Positions 18,175-28,865 of a stretch of DNA of 49,084 nucleotides are shown here, piece by piece; position 1 is the first letter of the stretch; every line of letters starts with the position of its first letter. The notes beneath the pieces were generated by a model. The model ran no database searches, was not told the DNA's origin, and was given only the letters and a program-made list of their open reading frames with translations. This DNA is from Gammaproteobacteria bacterium. Lineage in GTDB: Bacteria > Pseudomonadota > Gammaproteobacteria > HK1. The DNA is taken from the NCBI GenBank assembly GCA_018224385.1, contig JAGTVB010000109.1, positions 1 to 49,084 on the forward strand, read 5' to 3'. The translations under genes were made by a program, and so were the position numbers.

Positions 18175-20724
18175 TCAGCCTTCTTCAGCCCTTTCACGCC
18201 CGCTTTCGGTCCCGTTTTGCGTTTGATGCGTTCTCGGCGTAGCGATTTCTTCTTTGCCGGCGTCCCGATGCTCGGCAGGGGTAGACGAGGCGGTGTGTTT
18301 TACGCTTGTGCCACTCGCCGGGACATCCGCCGCCAGTGATGCTCGCGACTCGGTGCTGATGTCGTGGCTGGATATCTGTCCTGCAGGCGCGCCTAGAGAA
18401 GTTGACTGGGGGATACGTGTTGGCGCTTCCTGCTCTGGTGGTGTCGACCGAACGGATGGCGCGTTCGTCCGATGATCCTCAGTAAACTCACCGACCGAGT
18501 GCGAAGCACGGTCATGCATCAGGGGCTCGGCCCTGCTTTCGGCGGGGCCGCGAGCGGTGCGTTCTGAGTCTTGCGCTTCGAGGCGGCGCTCTGACTGGGC
18601 CGCCATACCCTCAGCTCGCTGCGAGGGCTCGCCTGGACTTTGCGTACTCTCGCCGGCTTCTCGCGAGCGGTTTCGACTCCCATTGCCTCGTCGCCCTCTT
18701 CGGGGGCGGGATCGAGCGGCACCGGGACTGAGCCTCGTCATGGCACTTTGCGTCTTGACAGTTTCCTCGGCGACGGAATCTTGATTGGTCTGCCGGACTT
18801 CAACCTCATCTTCTGGGGCCGCAGTCACGGGAGCGGCTTGTTCGAACTTGCTGTCGGTACTGTCAGGACGCGGTGAAGAATTGCCGGTGCTCATTCTTGC
18901 GCTACGACGCCGCTGGCTTACTTGTCCACTTCGCCGGGAGGGTCCTCGGCGGCGTTCACTGTCAAATCGCCGTGATTGAGTCTGCTCCGTGGTCGGGGAA
19001 GGTTCGCTGGCAGATTGTCTTTCTCGTGGCTCGGATTCCTCTTGTCCGCCGAATACAGAGGCCCAAAGTTTGCGAATGAAGCCTCCCTCGCTTTTGCGAC
19101 TGCTTTCGGGTACTGGCGTCGGGGGGACGATGCTTTTCACTGCTGGCTCGGGATGCCTGAGTTGTTCGCTGCCCGTTACGAACTGCGGAAGCGGTTGGGA
19201 CTTGGTGGCCAGGTCATAGCTTGGCGGCCGGTTCACTTCACTTCCCAGATCAGCTTGTCGAATTCTCAGGATGCTGTAATGGGGCGTCTCCATGCTGGCA
19301 TCGGGCACGAACACGATCTGTATCTGCTGGCCTTTCTCAATAGCGTGTATTGACCCCCGCTTCTCATTGAGAAGATAAGTACCGACATCGATTGGCAGCC
19401 GCACCACGATTCTTCCGGTGTTCTCCTTTACGGCATCTTCTTCGACCACGCGCAGAATGGATAGCGCGAGGGATTCAATGCTGCGCACGCTACCCTGTCC
19501 ACTACAACGGGGACAAGTCTCCAAGCTGAGTTCTCCAAGGGACGTGCGCACCCGCTGCCGGGACATTTCCAGCAACCCGAAGCGCGAGATGCGGCCTACT
19601 TGCACTCGCGCTCGGTCCATCTTTAAGGACTCCCAAAGGCGTTTTTCCACCTCCCGCTGGTTGCGCGGTACTGCCATGTCGATGAAATCGATAACCATGA
19701 GCCCGCCGATGTCGCGCAGGCGCAGCTGCCGCGCGATTTCTGCGACCGCCTCGAGGTTGGTTGTTAGCGCCGTCTCCTCAATGTCCACACCCTTCGTCGC
19801 CTGGGCGGAGTTGATATCGATGGATACCAGCGCCTCGGTACGATCGATGACGATGGAGCCCCCTGACGGCAAACGCACGGAATGCTCGAATGCCGACTCG
19901 ATCTGGCTTTCGATCTGGTAACGGCTGAACAGCGGAACGGTGTCTTCGTAGCACTTGACTTTATTCAGGCTGTGGGGCATTACCTGCCGCATAAAGTGGC
20001 AGGCCTGCTCATAGATCTCCGGGTTATCAATAACGATCTCGCCGATATCTTGACGGAAATAGTCGCGGATCGCGCGAATGATTAAATTACTTTCTTGAAA
20101 AATGAGAAAGGGTGCCGTCTGGGCTTGCGCCGCCGTCTCGATCGCCTGCCAGACATGCAACAGATAATCGAGGTCCCATTGGAGTTCTTCACCGGACTTG
20201 CCGACGCCGGCGGTGCGCACGATAAGTCCCATGCCGGAAGGGACGTTTAGGCTGCTCAAGATTTCTCGCAGCTCGTGCCGCTCTTCGCCCTCGACCCGCC
20301 GCGAGATCCCGCCCGCCCGCGGGTTGTTGGGCATAAGCACCATGTAGCGGCCGGCGAGGCTAATAAACGTGGTAAGGGCCGCTCCCTTGTTGCCACGCTC
20401 CTCCTTATCGACTTGAACAATGAGCTCCTGGGACTCCTCGAGCACATCCTTTATATTGACTCGGGCAAGACTCTCGGTTGCTTTATTAGCAAAATACTCT
20501 CTGGAAATTTCTTTGAAAGGGAGAAATCCATGACGCTCCGCCCCATAGTCTATAAAGGCGGCCTCAAGGCTCGGCTCAATCCGGGTAATTTTCCCTTTAT
20601 AAATATTGCCTTTTCGTTGGCCGCGAGAGGGCACCTCGATGTCGAGGTCGTATAGATACTGCCCATCCACCATCGCAACGCGCAGCTCTTCTGGCTGAGT
20701 CGCGTTGATCAGCATTCTCTTCAT
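18175..20724 (-). CDS. rne: Ribonuclease E
   Basis: RNase E is the main endonuclease for mRNA decay and tRNA/rRNA maturation and the scaffold of the degradosome. The start is taken at 20724 ([20 protein letters not shown]), giving 849 residues; the ORF track begins 65 codons upstream in the leader. The catalytic half shows the S1 domain ([20 protein letters not shown]), the DNase I-like part ([26 protein letters not shown]) and the zinc-link CPRCSGQG. The C-terminal half is low-complexity and rich in arginine, serine and glutamate (for example [15 protein letters not shown]), as expected for the unstructured RNA- and partner-binding region. It is divergent from rluC. Confidence 0.96.
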   Translation of the reverse strand: MKRMLINATQPEELRVAMVDGQYLYDLDIEVPSRGQRKGNIYKGKITRIEPSLEAAFIDYGAERHGFLPFKEISREYFANKATESLARVNIKDVLEESQELIVQVDKEERGNKGAALTTFISLAGRYMVLMPNNPRAGGISRRVEGEERHELREILSSLNVPSGMGLIVRTAGVGKSGEELQWDLDYLLHVWQAIETAAQAQTAPFLIFQESNLIIRAIRDYFRQDIGEIVIDNPEIYEQACHFMRQVMPHSLNKVKCYEDTVPLFSRYQIESQIESAFEHSVRLPSGGSIVIDRTEALVSIDINSAQATKGVDIEETALTTNLEAVAEIARQLRLRDIGGLMVIDFIDMAVPRNQREVEKRLWESLKMDRARVQVGRISRFGLLEMSRQRVRTSLGELSLETCPRCSGQGSVRSIESLALSILRVVEEDAVKENTGRIVVRLPIDVGTYLLNEKRGSIHAIEKGQQIQIVFVPDASMETPHYSILRIRQADLGSEVNRPPSYDLATKSQPLPQFVTGSEQLRHPEPAVKSIVPPTPVPESSRKSEGGFIRKLWASVFGGQEESEPRERQSASEPSPTTEQTQSRRFDSERRRGPSRRSGQVSQRRRSARMSTGNSSPRPDSTDSKFEQAAPVTAAPEDEVEVRQTNQDSVAEETVKTQSAMTRLSPGAARSRPRRGRRGNGSRNRSREAGESTQSPGEPSQRAEGMAAQSERRLEAQDSERTARGPAESRAEPLMHDRASHSVGEFTEDHRTNAPSVRSTPPEQEAPTRIPQSTSLGAPAGQISSHDISTESRASLAADVPASGTSVKHTASSTPAEHRDAGKEEIATPRTHQTQNGTESGRERAEEG

Positions 20725-21325
20725 GTTGACATCCCGTGCAGGTGCGTAACAGTGGTCCCGACCGGCAGCGGAACACTTGCTGATGGTAAAGCTGGAAACA
20801 AGGCCGAACTTCCCATTAACTCGCAATGGGAATGCGCGATGGCAGGTCAGGGAGGGGATAGGGTGCGATGCTACGGCCGCAATGCCTAACCGGTGGGATG
20901 CTCCTCGAGCGCCAAGCACTCACAGTTGAATGTCTGTGTCTTGAAAACAGGGCACTTGAGCCAGCAGGATCTTGCGGCCGCTCTGGTGTGCCTCAAGGGT
21001 TTCATCCTGACCATTTCGTCTCCCTATGCGGTATCCTTGTCGGACCCGCTGCCGACGGAACGTTACCGTGTTCTCCGGGCTCAATGCTGTGTGTCTTGCT
21101 CGCACTCTGCCGGTGCGCGTCGCGCCTGTTGCACTCAACAGCAAGCGACATTCAAACCTTCGAACCCAGCTCTGTTCAACATCATCATTGGCGCTGTGCT
21201 GCCTCGTATCCGGGTGACGAGCACAAGCCTATGGGTTCCGCTTATCCTAGACCTATTAACTATAACAACGTTGGTCTATCTATAGCAATGTTGGGCCATT
21301 TCAGCAAACTGTTATCATTGCCTGC
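20725..21325. promoter_or_regulatory. Long rne leader / rne-rluC divergent region
   Basis: About 600 bases separate the rne and rluC starts. The ORFs on the plus strand here (20868-21416, 20893-21285) have no recognisable product. If the minus-strand promoter proposed at 21259-21288 is right, rne has a 5' untranslated leader of roughly 530 bases. Long leaders are known for rne in E. coli, where they mediate autoregulation by RNase E. I did not find the E. coli hairpin sequences themselves. Confidence 0.45.
21259..21288 (-). promoter_or_regulatory. Candidate sigma70 promoter for rne
   Basis: Reading the minus strand, TTGCTA (21283-21288) and TATAGT (21259-21264) are separated by 18 bases. The -10 box is a 5/6 match and the -35 box a 4/6 match. 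The site is AT-rich relative to its surroundings. Confidence 0.4.
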
Positions 21326-22312
21326 ATGGAAAGCACTATCCCTGTTCAACGCAGCCCTGCGCAAAACCTTGTGGTGGACGCCGAATACGAGGGCCAGCGA
21401 GTGGATAACTTTCTAATGGCCCGTCTGCACGATGTACCGCGCACCCGGATCTACCGCGGTCTGCGGCGAGGTGAGGTGCGGGTCAATAAGGGGCGCATTG
21501 ACCCCGCTTACCGCTTGCGGGTGGGGGATATCGTTCGCATCCCGCCGCTGCACCTTCATGAGCGCCGCCAGGCAGTGGTGCCGAATAGGCAGCTTGTGAT
21601 ACAGCTTTCCTTAAGTACCGTGTACGAGGATGAAGAGCTGCTCGTCTTAAATAAGCCCTCGGGGTGCGCGGTCCATGGCGGCAGCGGAGAGCGTCTCGGC
21701 ATCATCGAGGCCATGCGCAGCATGCGTCCTGAGCTGCGCTTCCTCGAACTGGTACATCGATTGGATCGGGATACTTCCGGCTGTCTATTATTGGCTAAAA
21801 AGCGCAGTATCCTAAAGCAACTCCATCAAGGTCTGCGGGAGCGCAAACTGCGCAAGCGCTACCTGGTGCTGGTACGGGGATGCTGGCGGGGTGGCAGCCG
21901 GCGAGTGGAAAGCGGATTGCGGAAAAGAACACTGCCCTCTGGAGAGCGCGTGGTACGTTGCGATGCGGCAGGCAAGCCTTCGACCACGCTTTTTCATCCG
22001 TTGGCAATTGACTCCCAAGCGAGCTTACTGCAGGCGACACCGATTACCGGACGCACCCACCAAATACGCGCCCAGGCAGCTTTGATCGGCTATCCGGTAG
22101 CCGGAGATGCCAAATACGGTGACCGCGACTTCAATCAGAAAATGGCCAAGCTCGGCTTACGGCGGCTGTTTCTGCATGCGCTCTCGGTGAGATTGCCTGG
22201 GGGCTTGACGTCAAATGACCGAGCAGTAATAGCACCCATGCCGGACGATTTACAGGCGGTACTTCAGCGTTTGGAGATCTCCCATCCACTCTGTACACGA
22301 CCACAGCCGTGA
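21326..22312 (+). CDS. rluC: 23S rRNA pseudouridine(955/2504/2580) synthase
   Basis: RluC isomerises three uridines of 23S rRNA to pseudouridine. The 328-residue product has an N-terminal S4 RNA-binding domain (QRVDNFLMARLHDVPRTRIYR). The RluA-family catalytic motif HRLDRDTSGCLLLAK contains the essential aspartate, and the TGRTHQIRAQAALIGYPVAGD block follows. Position next to rne identifies it as RluC rather than RluD. The ATG at 21326 is supported by the position of the S4 domain. Confidence 0.94.
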   Translation: MESTIPVQRSPAQNLVVDAEYEGQRVDNFLMARLHDVPRTRIYRGLRRGEVRVNKGRIDPAYRLRVGDIVRIPPLHLHERRQAVVPNRQLVIQLSLSTVYEDEELLVLNKPSGCAVHGGSGERLGIIEAMRSMRPELRFLELVHRLDRDTSGCLLLAKKRSILKQLHQGLRERKLRKRYLVLVRGCWRGGSRRVESGLRKRTLPSGERVVRCDAAGKPSTTLFHPLAIDSQASLLQATPITGRTHQIRAQAALIGYPVAGDAKYGDRDFNQKMAKLGLRRLFLHALSVRLPGGLTSNDRAVIAPMPDDLQAVLQRLEISHPLCTRPQP

Positions 22313-22577
22313 CAAATAGGCGATACCGTCTGTTGGTGTGAGGCTGGCGTTGGCGTTCCCGAGCCGATCGGATCGTCCTGGGCCGCCTCTCGTCTCCGCA
22401 ACTACCACGCCGCTAGAGCGTTTACGGCGAGGCGTGTTAGGCCTTTGCTCAGCTTGGAGACCCGCCAGAGCCCTCGAGATTTGGAACAGAGGTTAAAACG
22501 AGGACCGCGAGCGCCTCAACTTGCATGGTTTCCTTGCGCCTGCTTAGATTCGATCTTGGATCAACCTCACTGGCTCA

Positions 22578-23603
22578 ATGGAATGGGTAATCATCTGTAG
22601 GAGCCTAGCAACCCAGATGCAGCAAAGTAATCCCGCGTCTACCCCAGCCTCAGAGCAATCCCATTTGTCAGCGAACGGGTGGGAAAGAGAGCTGCTTACA
22701 AGGCTCGCTGTTGCCGCCTTAAAGGAACAACGCCGCGCGCGACGCTGGAGTCTCTTTTTCCGCTTCTTGATACTTGCTTATGCGAGCGCATTACTGGCCC
22801 TGTATCTGCCGGACGACATTGTTTTATCTGGAAAAGCCAAGCCGCATACAGCGTTGGTCGACGTACAGGGTGTCATTTCTGAAGACGGCGAAGCCAGCGC
22901 GGATCGAATCATCAAGGGGCTGCGCGCCGCATTTGCCGATGACGATACCGCGGGCGTCATCGTGCGCATCAATAGCCCCGGTGGCAGCCCGGTACAAGCG
23001 GCCTATATCAACGAAGAAATAAAGCGGTTGCGCTCGCTCCATCCCGACATCCCCCTGCATGCCGTCGTTACCGACATGTGTGCCTCCGGGGGTTACTATG
23101 TCGCCGCCGCCGCAGACAAGATTTTCGTCAACAAGTCCAGTGTCATTGGTTCCATTGGTGTGCTCATGAATGCTTTTGGGTTTGTGGGAATTATGGAGAA
23201 GCTCGGCATCGAGCGCCGACTGCTCACCGCCGGCGAGCACAAGGGACTCCTCGATCCGTTTTCACCGATGAGGACAGACGAGGTCCAGCATGTGGAAGCC
23301 ATCTTGAAGGAACTGCACAGTCAATTCATCGACGTGGTAAAAGACGGCAGGGGAGCGCGCTTAACGGGTGGAGAAGAACTCTTCAGTGGCTTGATCTGGA
23401 GCGGCGAGAAAAGCATGGAGCTTGGTCTTGCGGATGCGGTTGGGGGGGCACACTATGTTGCGCGGGAGGTTATCGGCGCCGAGGAGCTGGTCGATTTCAC
23501 GCCCAAGCATGACTACCTGGATCGGTTTGCGAAGCGCATTGGCGTGGCCATGGCTCGCTTGCTGCCGACTTACGCCAGCGTATCGTCGATGCAGCTTAGG
23601 TGA
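22578..23603 (+). CDS. sppA: Signal peptide peptidase SppA-like protease (S49)
   Basis: The product is a membrane-anchored serine protease of family S49 that degrades residual signal peptides. The 341 residues (ATG 22578, alternative ATG 22617) comprise a polar N-terminus, one membrane segment (WSLFFRFLILAYASALLALY) and the protease domain. The nucleophile serine is in DMCASGGYYVAAAAD and the lysine base in VNKSSVIGSIGVLM. It is the short single-domain form, about half the length of E. coli SppA. It lies in the rluC-sppA-maf order known from Pseudomonas, but the HAD-family gene usually between rluC and sppA is absent; the 265 bases there show no coding sense. Confidence 0.92.
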   Translation: MEWVIICRSLATQMQQSNPASTPASEQSHLSANGWERELLTRLAVAALKEQRRARRWSLFFRFLILAYASALLALYLPDDIVLSGKAKPHTALVDVQGVISEDGEASADRIIKGLRAAFADDDTAGVIVRINSPGGSPVQAAYINEEIKRLRSLHPDIPLHAVVTDMCASGGYYVAAAADKIFVNKSSVIGSIGVLMNAFGFVGIMEKLGIERRLLTAGEHKGLLDPFSPMRTDEVQHVEAILKELHSQFIDVVKDGRGARLTGGEELFSGLIWSGEKSMELGLADAVGGAHYVAREVIGAEELVDFTPKHDYLDRFAKRIGVAMARLLPTYASVSSMQLR

Positions 23604-23701
23604 AAAAATGAGAAGCCTGTGTCCCGCGCTCGCTTGCCGTCAAGATGGCTTGGCGGCAACGCAACTTACTCACGGTGAGGGTATTCTGATAGCGGGGCAG
23701 C

Positions 23702-24322
23702 CTAGGACGTGGATAACACGTCTAACTGTTCGTTCTCGAGCATCCTGACGAGCGGTATTAGCGGCAGGCCGACTATCGTGCTCGAATCGTCCACGTCCAC
23801 GCGGCTGAACAGCGCAACGCCAAGTCCTTCGGATTTGAAGCCGCCCGCGCAGTCAAAGGGCTGTTCTCGGCTGACATAGCATTCGATTTGGTGAAGCGAA
23901 AGTGAGCGAAAATGCACTGTCGCCAAAACCGTATCCACCTGGGTGCAGCCGGTGCGCGTGTTGAGGACGCAAAGACTCGTCAGAATTTGCACGCGACGGC
24001 CTGAGGCGCGCAACAGTTGCTCAATATTGGCTTCACGGCTGCCGGGCTTGCGCAGAACTTGTCCATCAAGAACAGCTACTTGATCGGATGCGATAATGAG
24101 CGCGTCGGGATAGTGATGACGAACGGCACCGGCTTTCATTTCCGCTAACCGCTGAACATATCCGGAAGGTGTCTCCGGGTCAAGCCAGCGCTCGTCAAGG
24201 TTCGGCGAAACCACGACGAATGGGATTCCAAGTCGGGTGAGCAATTGGCGTCGGTACACGGAGCTGGAGGCAAGCACGACCGTCTGGGAACTTTCAACGT
24301 CCAACTTCGACATAACGAGCAA
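23702..24322 (-). CDS. Maf/YceF family nucleotide pyrophosphatase
   Basis: The 206-residue product belongs to the Maf family, house-cleaning enzymes that hydrolyse non-canonical nucleoside triphosphates. The YceF subgroup, expected at this locus, prefers 7-methyl-GTP. Family motifs are VVLASSSVYRRQLLTRLGIP at the N-terminus, the EMKAGAV segment, IIASDQVAVLDG and the GGFKSEGLG loop. It reads opposite to its neighbours, divergent from yceD with 49 bases between starts. Confidence 0.92.
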   Translation of the reverse strand: MLVMSKLDVESSQTVVLASSSVYRRQLLTRLGIPFVVVSPNLDERWLDPETPSGYVQRLAEMKAGAVRHHYPDALIIASDQVAVLDGQVLRKPGSREANIEQLLRASGRRVQILTSLCVLNTRTGCTQVDTVLATVHFRSLSLHQIECYVSREQPFDCAGGFKSEGLGVALFSRVDVDDSSTIVGLPLIPLVRMLENEQLDVLSTS

Positions 24323-24332
24323 TCAATAGTTT

Positions 24333-24362
24333 TTGACTAATGACGCCTACCTTAATTAATAT
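24333..24362 (+). promoter_or_regulatory. Candidate sigma70 promoter for yceD-rpmF-plsX-fab operon
   Basis: TTGACT (24333-24338) and TAATAT (24357-24362) are separated by 18 bases in the 49-base maf-yceD gap. The -10 box ends 9 bases before the yceD ATG, so the transcript would have almost no leader, which weakens the call. Confidence 0.4.
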
Positions 24363-24371
24363 TACGCGGTT

Positions 24372-24890
24372 ATGTCAAAGGGCTTGCCCGAGCTCATCTA
24401 TCCGCTTCAGCTTGCTCGCTCCGGGCGTTCCCTGCAGGGTCAGATCCCTGTCGCATGGATGTGGCGTCTCGCCGAGACCCTGTGCAGCACTGCAGGCGAG
24501 ATAGTAATAGACCTGCGCTTTGGGCGCGGGGACCATGGATGCCTCTGCATTCAGGGCACGATCCAAGGTGAACTGCAGCTGGTGTGTCAGCGCTGTCTGG
24601 AGCCGCTCCCTTGGTCAGCTAATTGTGAGGTGCGCCTTGGCCTGATTCCGACGGTGGAATCTCAAGAGCGTTTGGAACCGGGCCACGAGCCGCTGGTTGC
24701 ACAAGAGGATAGTCCCCTGTCCCTGGTAGCAATGGTTGAGGATGAACTGATACTGGCATTACCGATTGTCCCTATGCACCCCGAGAGTCGGTGTCCGAAG
24801 GCCGATAGATCAGGCGCTGGTGCTGACCCTGATTTGGAGGCAGACGCAAAGGAGAGTCCGTTCGCGGTGCTCAGCAACCTGAAGCGCTGA
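24372..24890 (+). CDS. yceD: YceD family protein (DUF177)
   Basis: This 172-residue protein of the DUF177 family is found almost always directly upstream of rpmF. A role in 23S rRNA metabolism is reported for bacterial and plastid relatives. Visible motifs are [20 protein letters not shown] with the CxxC pair and the acidic [21 protein letters not shown]. The ATG at 24372 opens the lipid-synthesis operon, and rpmF begins 20 bases after it. Confidence 0.92.
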   Translation: MSKGLPELIYPLQLARSGRSLQGQIPVAWMWRLAETLCSTAGEIVIDLRFGRGDHGCLCIQGTIQGELQLVCQRCLEPLPWSANCEVRLGLIPTVESQERLEPGHEPLVAQEDSPLSLVAMVEDELILALPIVPMHPESRCPKADRSGAGADPDLEADAKESPFAVLSNLKR

Positions 24891-24910
24891 TCATTAAGCT
24901 AGGAATTCTG

Positions 24911-25096
24911 ATGGCCGTACAACAAAACCGTAAGAGTCGCTCGAAGCGAGGCATGCGCCGTTCTCATGATGGGCTGTCACTGCCGCCCATATCCATGGAC
25001 CCGACAACGGGTGAAACACATCTGCGCCACCATGTCAGTCGTGAAGGATTTTACCGGGGCAAGAAGGTCATCGCAGATAAGGAAGATAAGGGATGA
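24911..25096 (+). CDS. rpmF: Large ribosomal subunit protein bL32
   Basis: The 61-residue basic protein begins [20 protein letters not shown], the bL32 signature, and contains the conserved [20 protein letters not shown] block. It lacks the four zinc-binding cysteines found in some bL32 forms, as in E. coli. It sits between yceD and plsX; coupling of bL32 with phospholipid genes is conserved in bacteria. Confidence 0.97.
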   Translation: MAVQQNRKSRSKRGMRRSHDGLSLPPISMDPTTGETHLRHHVSREGFYRGKKVIADKEDKG

Positions 25097-25103
25097 ATAG
25101 GGT

Positions 25104-26126
25104 TTGACCCTCACCGTTGCTCTTGACGCCTTTGGTGGCGATCACGGTCCGGCCGTGGTCGTTCCGGCGGCGCTGCGGGTGCTGTCTGAGTATGATGGGC
25201 TGCAGGTTATCCTGGTGGGGGAGCGTGCGACACTGGAACGCACCGTTCGCGCCCAGGGTGCGGCTGATAGCGAGCGCTTGACTATCCGCCACGCCTCACA
25301 GACGGTGGCAATGGATGAGCTTCCATCGCTGGCCCTGCGCACGAAGAAAGATTCGTCGATGCGAGTGGCGTTAAACTTAGTCAAGGAAGGGGTCGCCGAT
25401 GCCTGCGTGAGTGCGGGCAATACCGGTGCTTTGATGGCCACTGCGCGATTTGTGTTGCGGACACTGCCAGGCATCGACCGTCCAGCCATCGTTTCTTCGC
25501 TGCCGACCGTATGCGGCCATACGCGCTTGCTGGACCTCGGGGCCAATGTGGACTCCACCCCTGGGCAGTTGTTTCAATTTGCGGTAATGGGTTCCGTGCT
25601 TACCAACGCCGTTGATAACGTGCCCCACCCACGCGTCGGACTGTTGAACATCGGTGAGGAAGAAATAAAGGGAAATCAGAGAGTTAGAGAAGCGGCGCGG
25701 TTGCTCGCGGGCAGCGAACTGAACTACGTCGGATTTGTTGAGGGGGACGACATCTATCGAGGCACTGCGGACGTTATCGTGTGTGACGGATTTGTGGGCA
25801 ATGTGGCGCTCAAATCGAGCGAAGGTGTCGCCCACATGATCAGCCATTATGTCAAGCAGGAATTCACGGGGAGTTTCTATGCCCGCATCGCCGCTTTGGT
25901 GGCACGACCCGTGCTTAACAGGCTCCGACGCAAGATTGATCCTCGGCGCTACAACGGCGCGAGTCTGGTCGGGCTTCGAGGGATTGTGGTTAAGAGTCAC
26001 GGTGGAGCTGATGTTTTAGCCTTCGCCAATGCTATTAGGGAAGCGATTGCGGAGGTGCAAAAAAACGTGCCGGCACGGATTAGCAACCTTTTGGAGTCGG
26101 TGTTGACCACGAAGGAGGCCGTGTGA
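25104..26126 (+). CDS. plsX: Phosphate acyltransferase PlsX
   Basis: PlsX makes acyl-phosphate from acyl-ACP for phospholipid synthesis by PlsY. The 340-residue product begins with the family motif [14 protein letters not shown] from a TTG start at 25104, 7 bases after rpmF. Other motifs are [14 protein letters not shown] and [18 protein letters not shown]. Its stop overlaps the GTG start of fabH by 3 bases, suggesting translational coupling. Confidence 0.96.
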   Translation: MTLTVALDAFGGDHGPAVVVPAALRVLSEYDGLQVILVGERATLERTVRAQGAADSERLTIRHASQTVAMDELPSLALRTKKDSSMRVALNLVKEGVADACVSAGNTGALMATARFVLRTLPGIDRPAIVSSLPTVCGHTRLLDLGANVDSTPGQLFQFAVMGSVLTNAVDNVPHPRVGLLNIGEEEIKGNQRVREAARLLAGSELNYVGFVEGDDIYRGTADVIVCDGFVGNVALKSSEGVAHMISHYVKQEFTGSFYARIAALVARPVLNRLRRKIDPRRYNGASLVGLRGIVVKSHGGADVLAFANAIREAIAEVQKNVPARISNLLESVLTTKEAV

Positions 26127-27079
26127 CATTCGCGCGGGTGCTCGGTACCGGAGGTTACCTTCCCGAACACTGCTTGACCAACTCGGACCTTGAACGGCTT
26201 GTTGACACCAAGGATGCTTGGGTACAAGAGCGAACAGGTATTCGAAAGCGTCATATTGTGGGTCCGGGAGAAACGACATGCGATCTGGCCGAGCATGCTT
26301 CACGGCGCGCGCTAGAGGCAGCCGGGATTGAGAAGGATGAGATCGATTTCGTGGTCCTAGGAACAACGACCCCAGACCTGGTTTATCCGGCCACCGCCTG
26401 TCGATTGCAGGCACGACTCGGCATATCCGGATGCCCGGCGTTTGATGTCCAGGCCGTTTGCACCGGCTTTATCTATGCCCTTAGCATAGCGGATCAGTTT
26501 ATCCGCACAGGTGCCGCCAAGTGCGCACTGGTTGTGGGGGCGGATGCAAGCTCGAAGATCCTGGACTGGACCGACCGAGGCACTTGCGTGCTTTTCGGTG
26601 ACGGCGCTGGGGCGGTTATTCTAGGGGCAAGCGAGGCTCCCGGGATCTTGTCTACGCATCTCCATGCAGATGGGCGATACGAACATCTGCTGTACGTCGA
26701 TGGGGGGGTTTTCCACGGTTATGATCACCCGGCTTACGTTCGCATGCAGGGCGGCGAGGTATTCAAGATTGCGGTTCGAACGCTCGGTCGCATCGTGGAT
26801 GAGACCCTAGCGGCGAATAACATGGACCGATGTGACGTGGATTGGCTGGTTCCCCACCAAGCTAATATTCGAATTATCAACGCCACCGCAAAGATGCTGG
26901 GTATACCCATGGAGCGGGTCGTGCTCACCATCGCGGAGCATGGAAATACATCAGCGGCCTCGGTTCCTCTGGCCATGGATGTGGCGATACGCGACGGACG
27001 TATCAGTCGAGGCGACACGCTGTTGCTCGAAGCGTTCGGCGGCGGTTTTACTTGGGGCTCTGCCCTGCTGAAGTACTAA
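26123..27079 (+). CDS. fabH: 3-oxoacyl-ACP synthase III
   Basis: FabH starts fatty-acid synthesis by condensing acetyl-CoA with malonyl-ACP. The 318-residue product has C113 in [13 protein letters not shown], the histidine in [10 protein letters not shown] and the asparagine in [13 protein letters not shown], the full Cys-His-Asn triad. It begins at a GTG overlapping plsX, and fabD follows after 31 bases. Confidence 0.97.
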   Translation: MTFARVLGTGGYLPEHCLTNSDLERLVDTKDAWVQERTGIRKRHIVGPGETTCDLAEHASRRALEAAGIEKDEIDFVVLGTTTPDLVYPATACRLQARLGISGCPAFDVQAVCTGFIYALSIADQFIRTGAAKCALVVGADASSKILDWTDRGTCVLFGDGAGAVILGASEAPGILSTHLHADGRYEHLLYVDGGVFHGYDHPAYVRMQGGEVFKIAVRTLGRIVDETLAANNMDRCDVDWLVPHQANIRIINATAKMLGIPMERVVLTIAEHGNTSAASVPLAMDVAIRDGRISRGDTLLLEAFGGGFTWGSALLKY

Positions 27080-27110
27080 GAACGTTTGAATTTCAGGGAG
27101 CTTTTCCGAA

Positions 27111-28112
27111 ATGCCCACAGAACTTGCCTTTGTCTTTCCTGGCCAGGGTTCCCAATCCATTGGCATGCTGGCCGCCCTCGCCAAAATCCAGCCTGAGGTG
27201 GAAAGCACGTTCAGTGCTGCCTCTGAGGCACTGGGATATGACCTATGGGGCCTCGTTCAGCAAGGACCCGAACGGGCGCTGATGGCGACGGAGCGAACGC
27301 AGCCAGCGATGTTAGCGGCCGGCGTCGCGGTCTGGCGCGTCTGGCGTTCTTTAGGCGGTCCGTTGCCAAGTGTGATGGCGGGACATAGTCTGGGAGAGTA
27401 TACGTCGCTTGTCTGCGCGGGGGCTTTGGATTTCCGCGATGCCGTGACTCTGGTTGCCGACCGGGGACGCCTGATGCAGGAGGCCGTCCCCCACGGTATC
27501 GGCGCCATCGCCGCTATCCTAGGCTTGACTGATGAGAAGGTTCAGAGTGTCTGTAGGATTGCGGCTGAAGACCAGGTGATTGCCCCGGTAAATTTCAACG
27601 CACCTGGCCAAGTGGTTGTGGCTGGCCACACGGCCGCCGTGGAACGAGCATTGAAGTTGGCGCAGGCAACGGGAGCCAAACGTACGGTGGTACTGCCAAT
27701 GAGTGTGCCGGCCCACAGCCCGCTGATGAAGGTGGTTACAGAGCGGTTTGCTGAGCGGTTGGCGGCGGTTAAATTGGCACGCCCTTCGGTTCCGGTCATA
27801 CACAATGCCGATGTTGCTGTTCATGCAGAAGCGCATAAAATCCGTGAGGCACTCAGCCGGCAGCTGGCGAGCCCGGTGCGTTGGACGGAAACCGTGCAGA
27901 CGCTCACCCGCCGGGGCGTGAAGCTTGTTGTGGAGTGCGGCCCCGGCAAGGTGCTGGCGTCGCTATGCAAGCGTATCGACCGTGGCTTGACAGCACTTCC
28001 AGCCTATGACGTGGAAAGCCTGAAGAAAGCGCTGGATCAGACCACCGCGCTCTTGGAACCCACGCCAGGCGTGAATCGGCTGTCGGCAGCGCTGGGGTAT
28101 ACCGGTGCTTAA
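27111..28112 (+). CDS. fabD: Malonyl-CoA:ACP transacylase
   Basis: FabD loads malonate onto acyl carrier protein. The nucleophile serine is in VMAGHSLGEYTSLV and the catalytic histidine in SVPAHSPLM, with FPGQGSQSIGML at the N-terminus. At 333 residues it is about 20 longer than E. coli FabD because of a C-terminal tail after the usual end (ALDQTTALLEPTPGVNRLSA). fabG starts 3 bases later. Confidence 0.96.
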   Translation: MPTELAFVFPGQGSQSIGMLAALAKIQPEVESTFSAASEALGYDLWGLVQQGPERALMATERTQPAMLAAGVAVWRVWRSLGGPLPSVMAGHSLGEYTSLVCAGALDFRDAVTLVADRGRLMQEAVPHGIGAIAAILGLTDEKVQSVCRIAAEDQVIAPVNFNAPGQVVVAGHTAAVERALKLAQATGAKRTVVLPMSVPAHSPLMKVVTERFAERLAAVKLARPSVPVIHNADVAVHAEAHKIREALSRQLASPVRWTETVQTLTRRGVKLVVECGPGKVLASLCKRIDRGLTALPAYDVESLKKALDQTTALLEPTPGVNRLSAALGYTGA

Positions 28113-28115
28113 CCG

Positions 28116-28865
28116 ATGGCGATGACGTTGGCAGAGGAAGTGGCCCTCATCACTGGGGCGACTCGAGGCATCGGCGCGGCCATTGCCGATGTCCTCGGTG
28201 CCCAAGGCGCGTGGGTTATTGGCACCGGCACTTCTCCCCAGGGCGCCGAGGCTATCACAGCCAGATTCCAGCGACACGGTATTTCGGGCCAAGGCATCGT
28301 GCTCGACGTCACCAGCGCCGATTCCGTAGATGCGTTGTTCTCCCGCTTGCAAGTGGAAAAGCGGTTGCCAACAATACTCGTTAATAACGCCGGGATTACG
28401 CGGGACAACCTGCTGCTGCGCACGAAAGACGAAGAATGGGAGGCGGTCATCGGCACTAATCTAACCGGCGTTTTTCGCATGTCGCGGATCTGTGCGAAAC
28501 ATATGATGAGGGCACGCCGGGGACGTATAATAAACATCGCATCGGTGGTGGCCGCCAGTGGCAATGCGGGACAAACGAACTATTGTGCGGCCAAGGCTGG
28601 AGTGATCGGGTTCACGAAATCATTGGCTCGCGAGCTTGGCTCGCGAGGAATTACCGTTAATGCGGTGGCCCCGGGATTCATCGATACCGACATGACACAG
28701 AATCTGTCGCAAACCCAGCGTGAAGCACTCACGAGTCAGATTCCGCTCAACCGCCTTGGTCGCAGTGAGGAGGTCGCAGCTGCTGTACTGTTTCTTGCCT
28801 CCCCGGGGGCCAATTACATCACCGGCGAGACGCTTCATGTTAACGGCGGCATGTATATGACTTAG
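28116..28865 (+). CDS. fabG: 3-oxoacyl-ACP reductase
   Basis: FabG is the NADPH-dependent short-chain reductase of the elongation cycle. The 249-residue product shows TGATRGIGAAIADVLG (cofactor binding), NNAGITRDNLLLR, the serine of INIASVVAASGNAGQ and YCAAK (YxxxK). It ends in the usual HVNGGMYM. The TAG stop codon shares its last two bases with the terminal AGAAGCTG of a repeat B copy. Confidence 0.97.
   Translation: MAMTLAEEVALITGATRGIGAAIADVLGAQGAWVIGTGTSPQGAEAITARFQRHGISGQGIVLDVTSADSVDALFSRLQVEKRLPTILVNNAGITRDNLLLRTKDEEWEAVIGTNLTGVFRMSRICAKHMMRARRGRIINIASVVAASGNAGQTNYCAAKAGVIGFTKSLARELGSRGITVNAVAPGFIDTDMTQNLSQTQREALTSQIPLNRLGRSEEVAAAVLFLASPGANYITGETLHVNGGMYMT

Noticed and set aside
20868-21416. 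Plus-strand ORF of 182 residues in the rne-rluC gap
   Set aside because: It overlaps the rluC start in another frame, is rich in cysteine and leucine without a pattern, and has no ribosome-binding site or family.
25377-26000. Minus-strand ORF of 207 residues inside plsX
   Set aside because: It is a shadow of plsX on the opposite strand with no domain.
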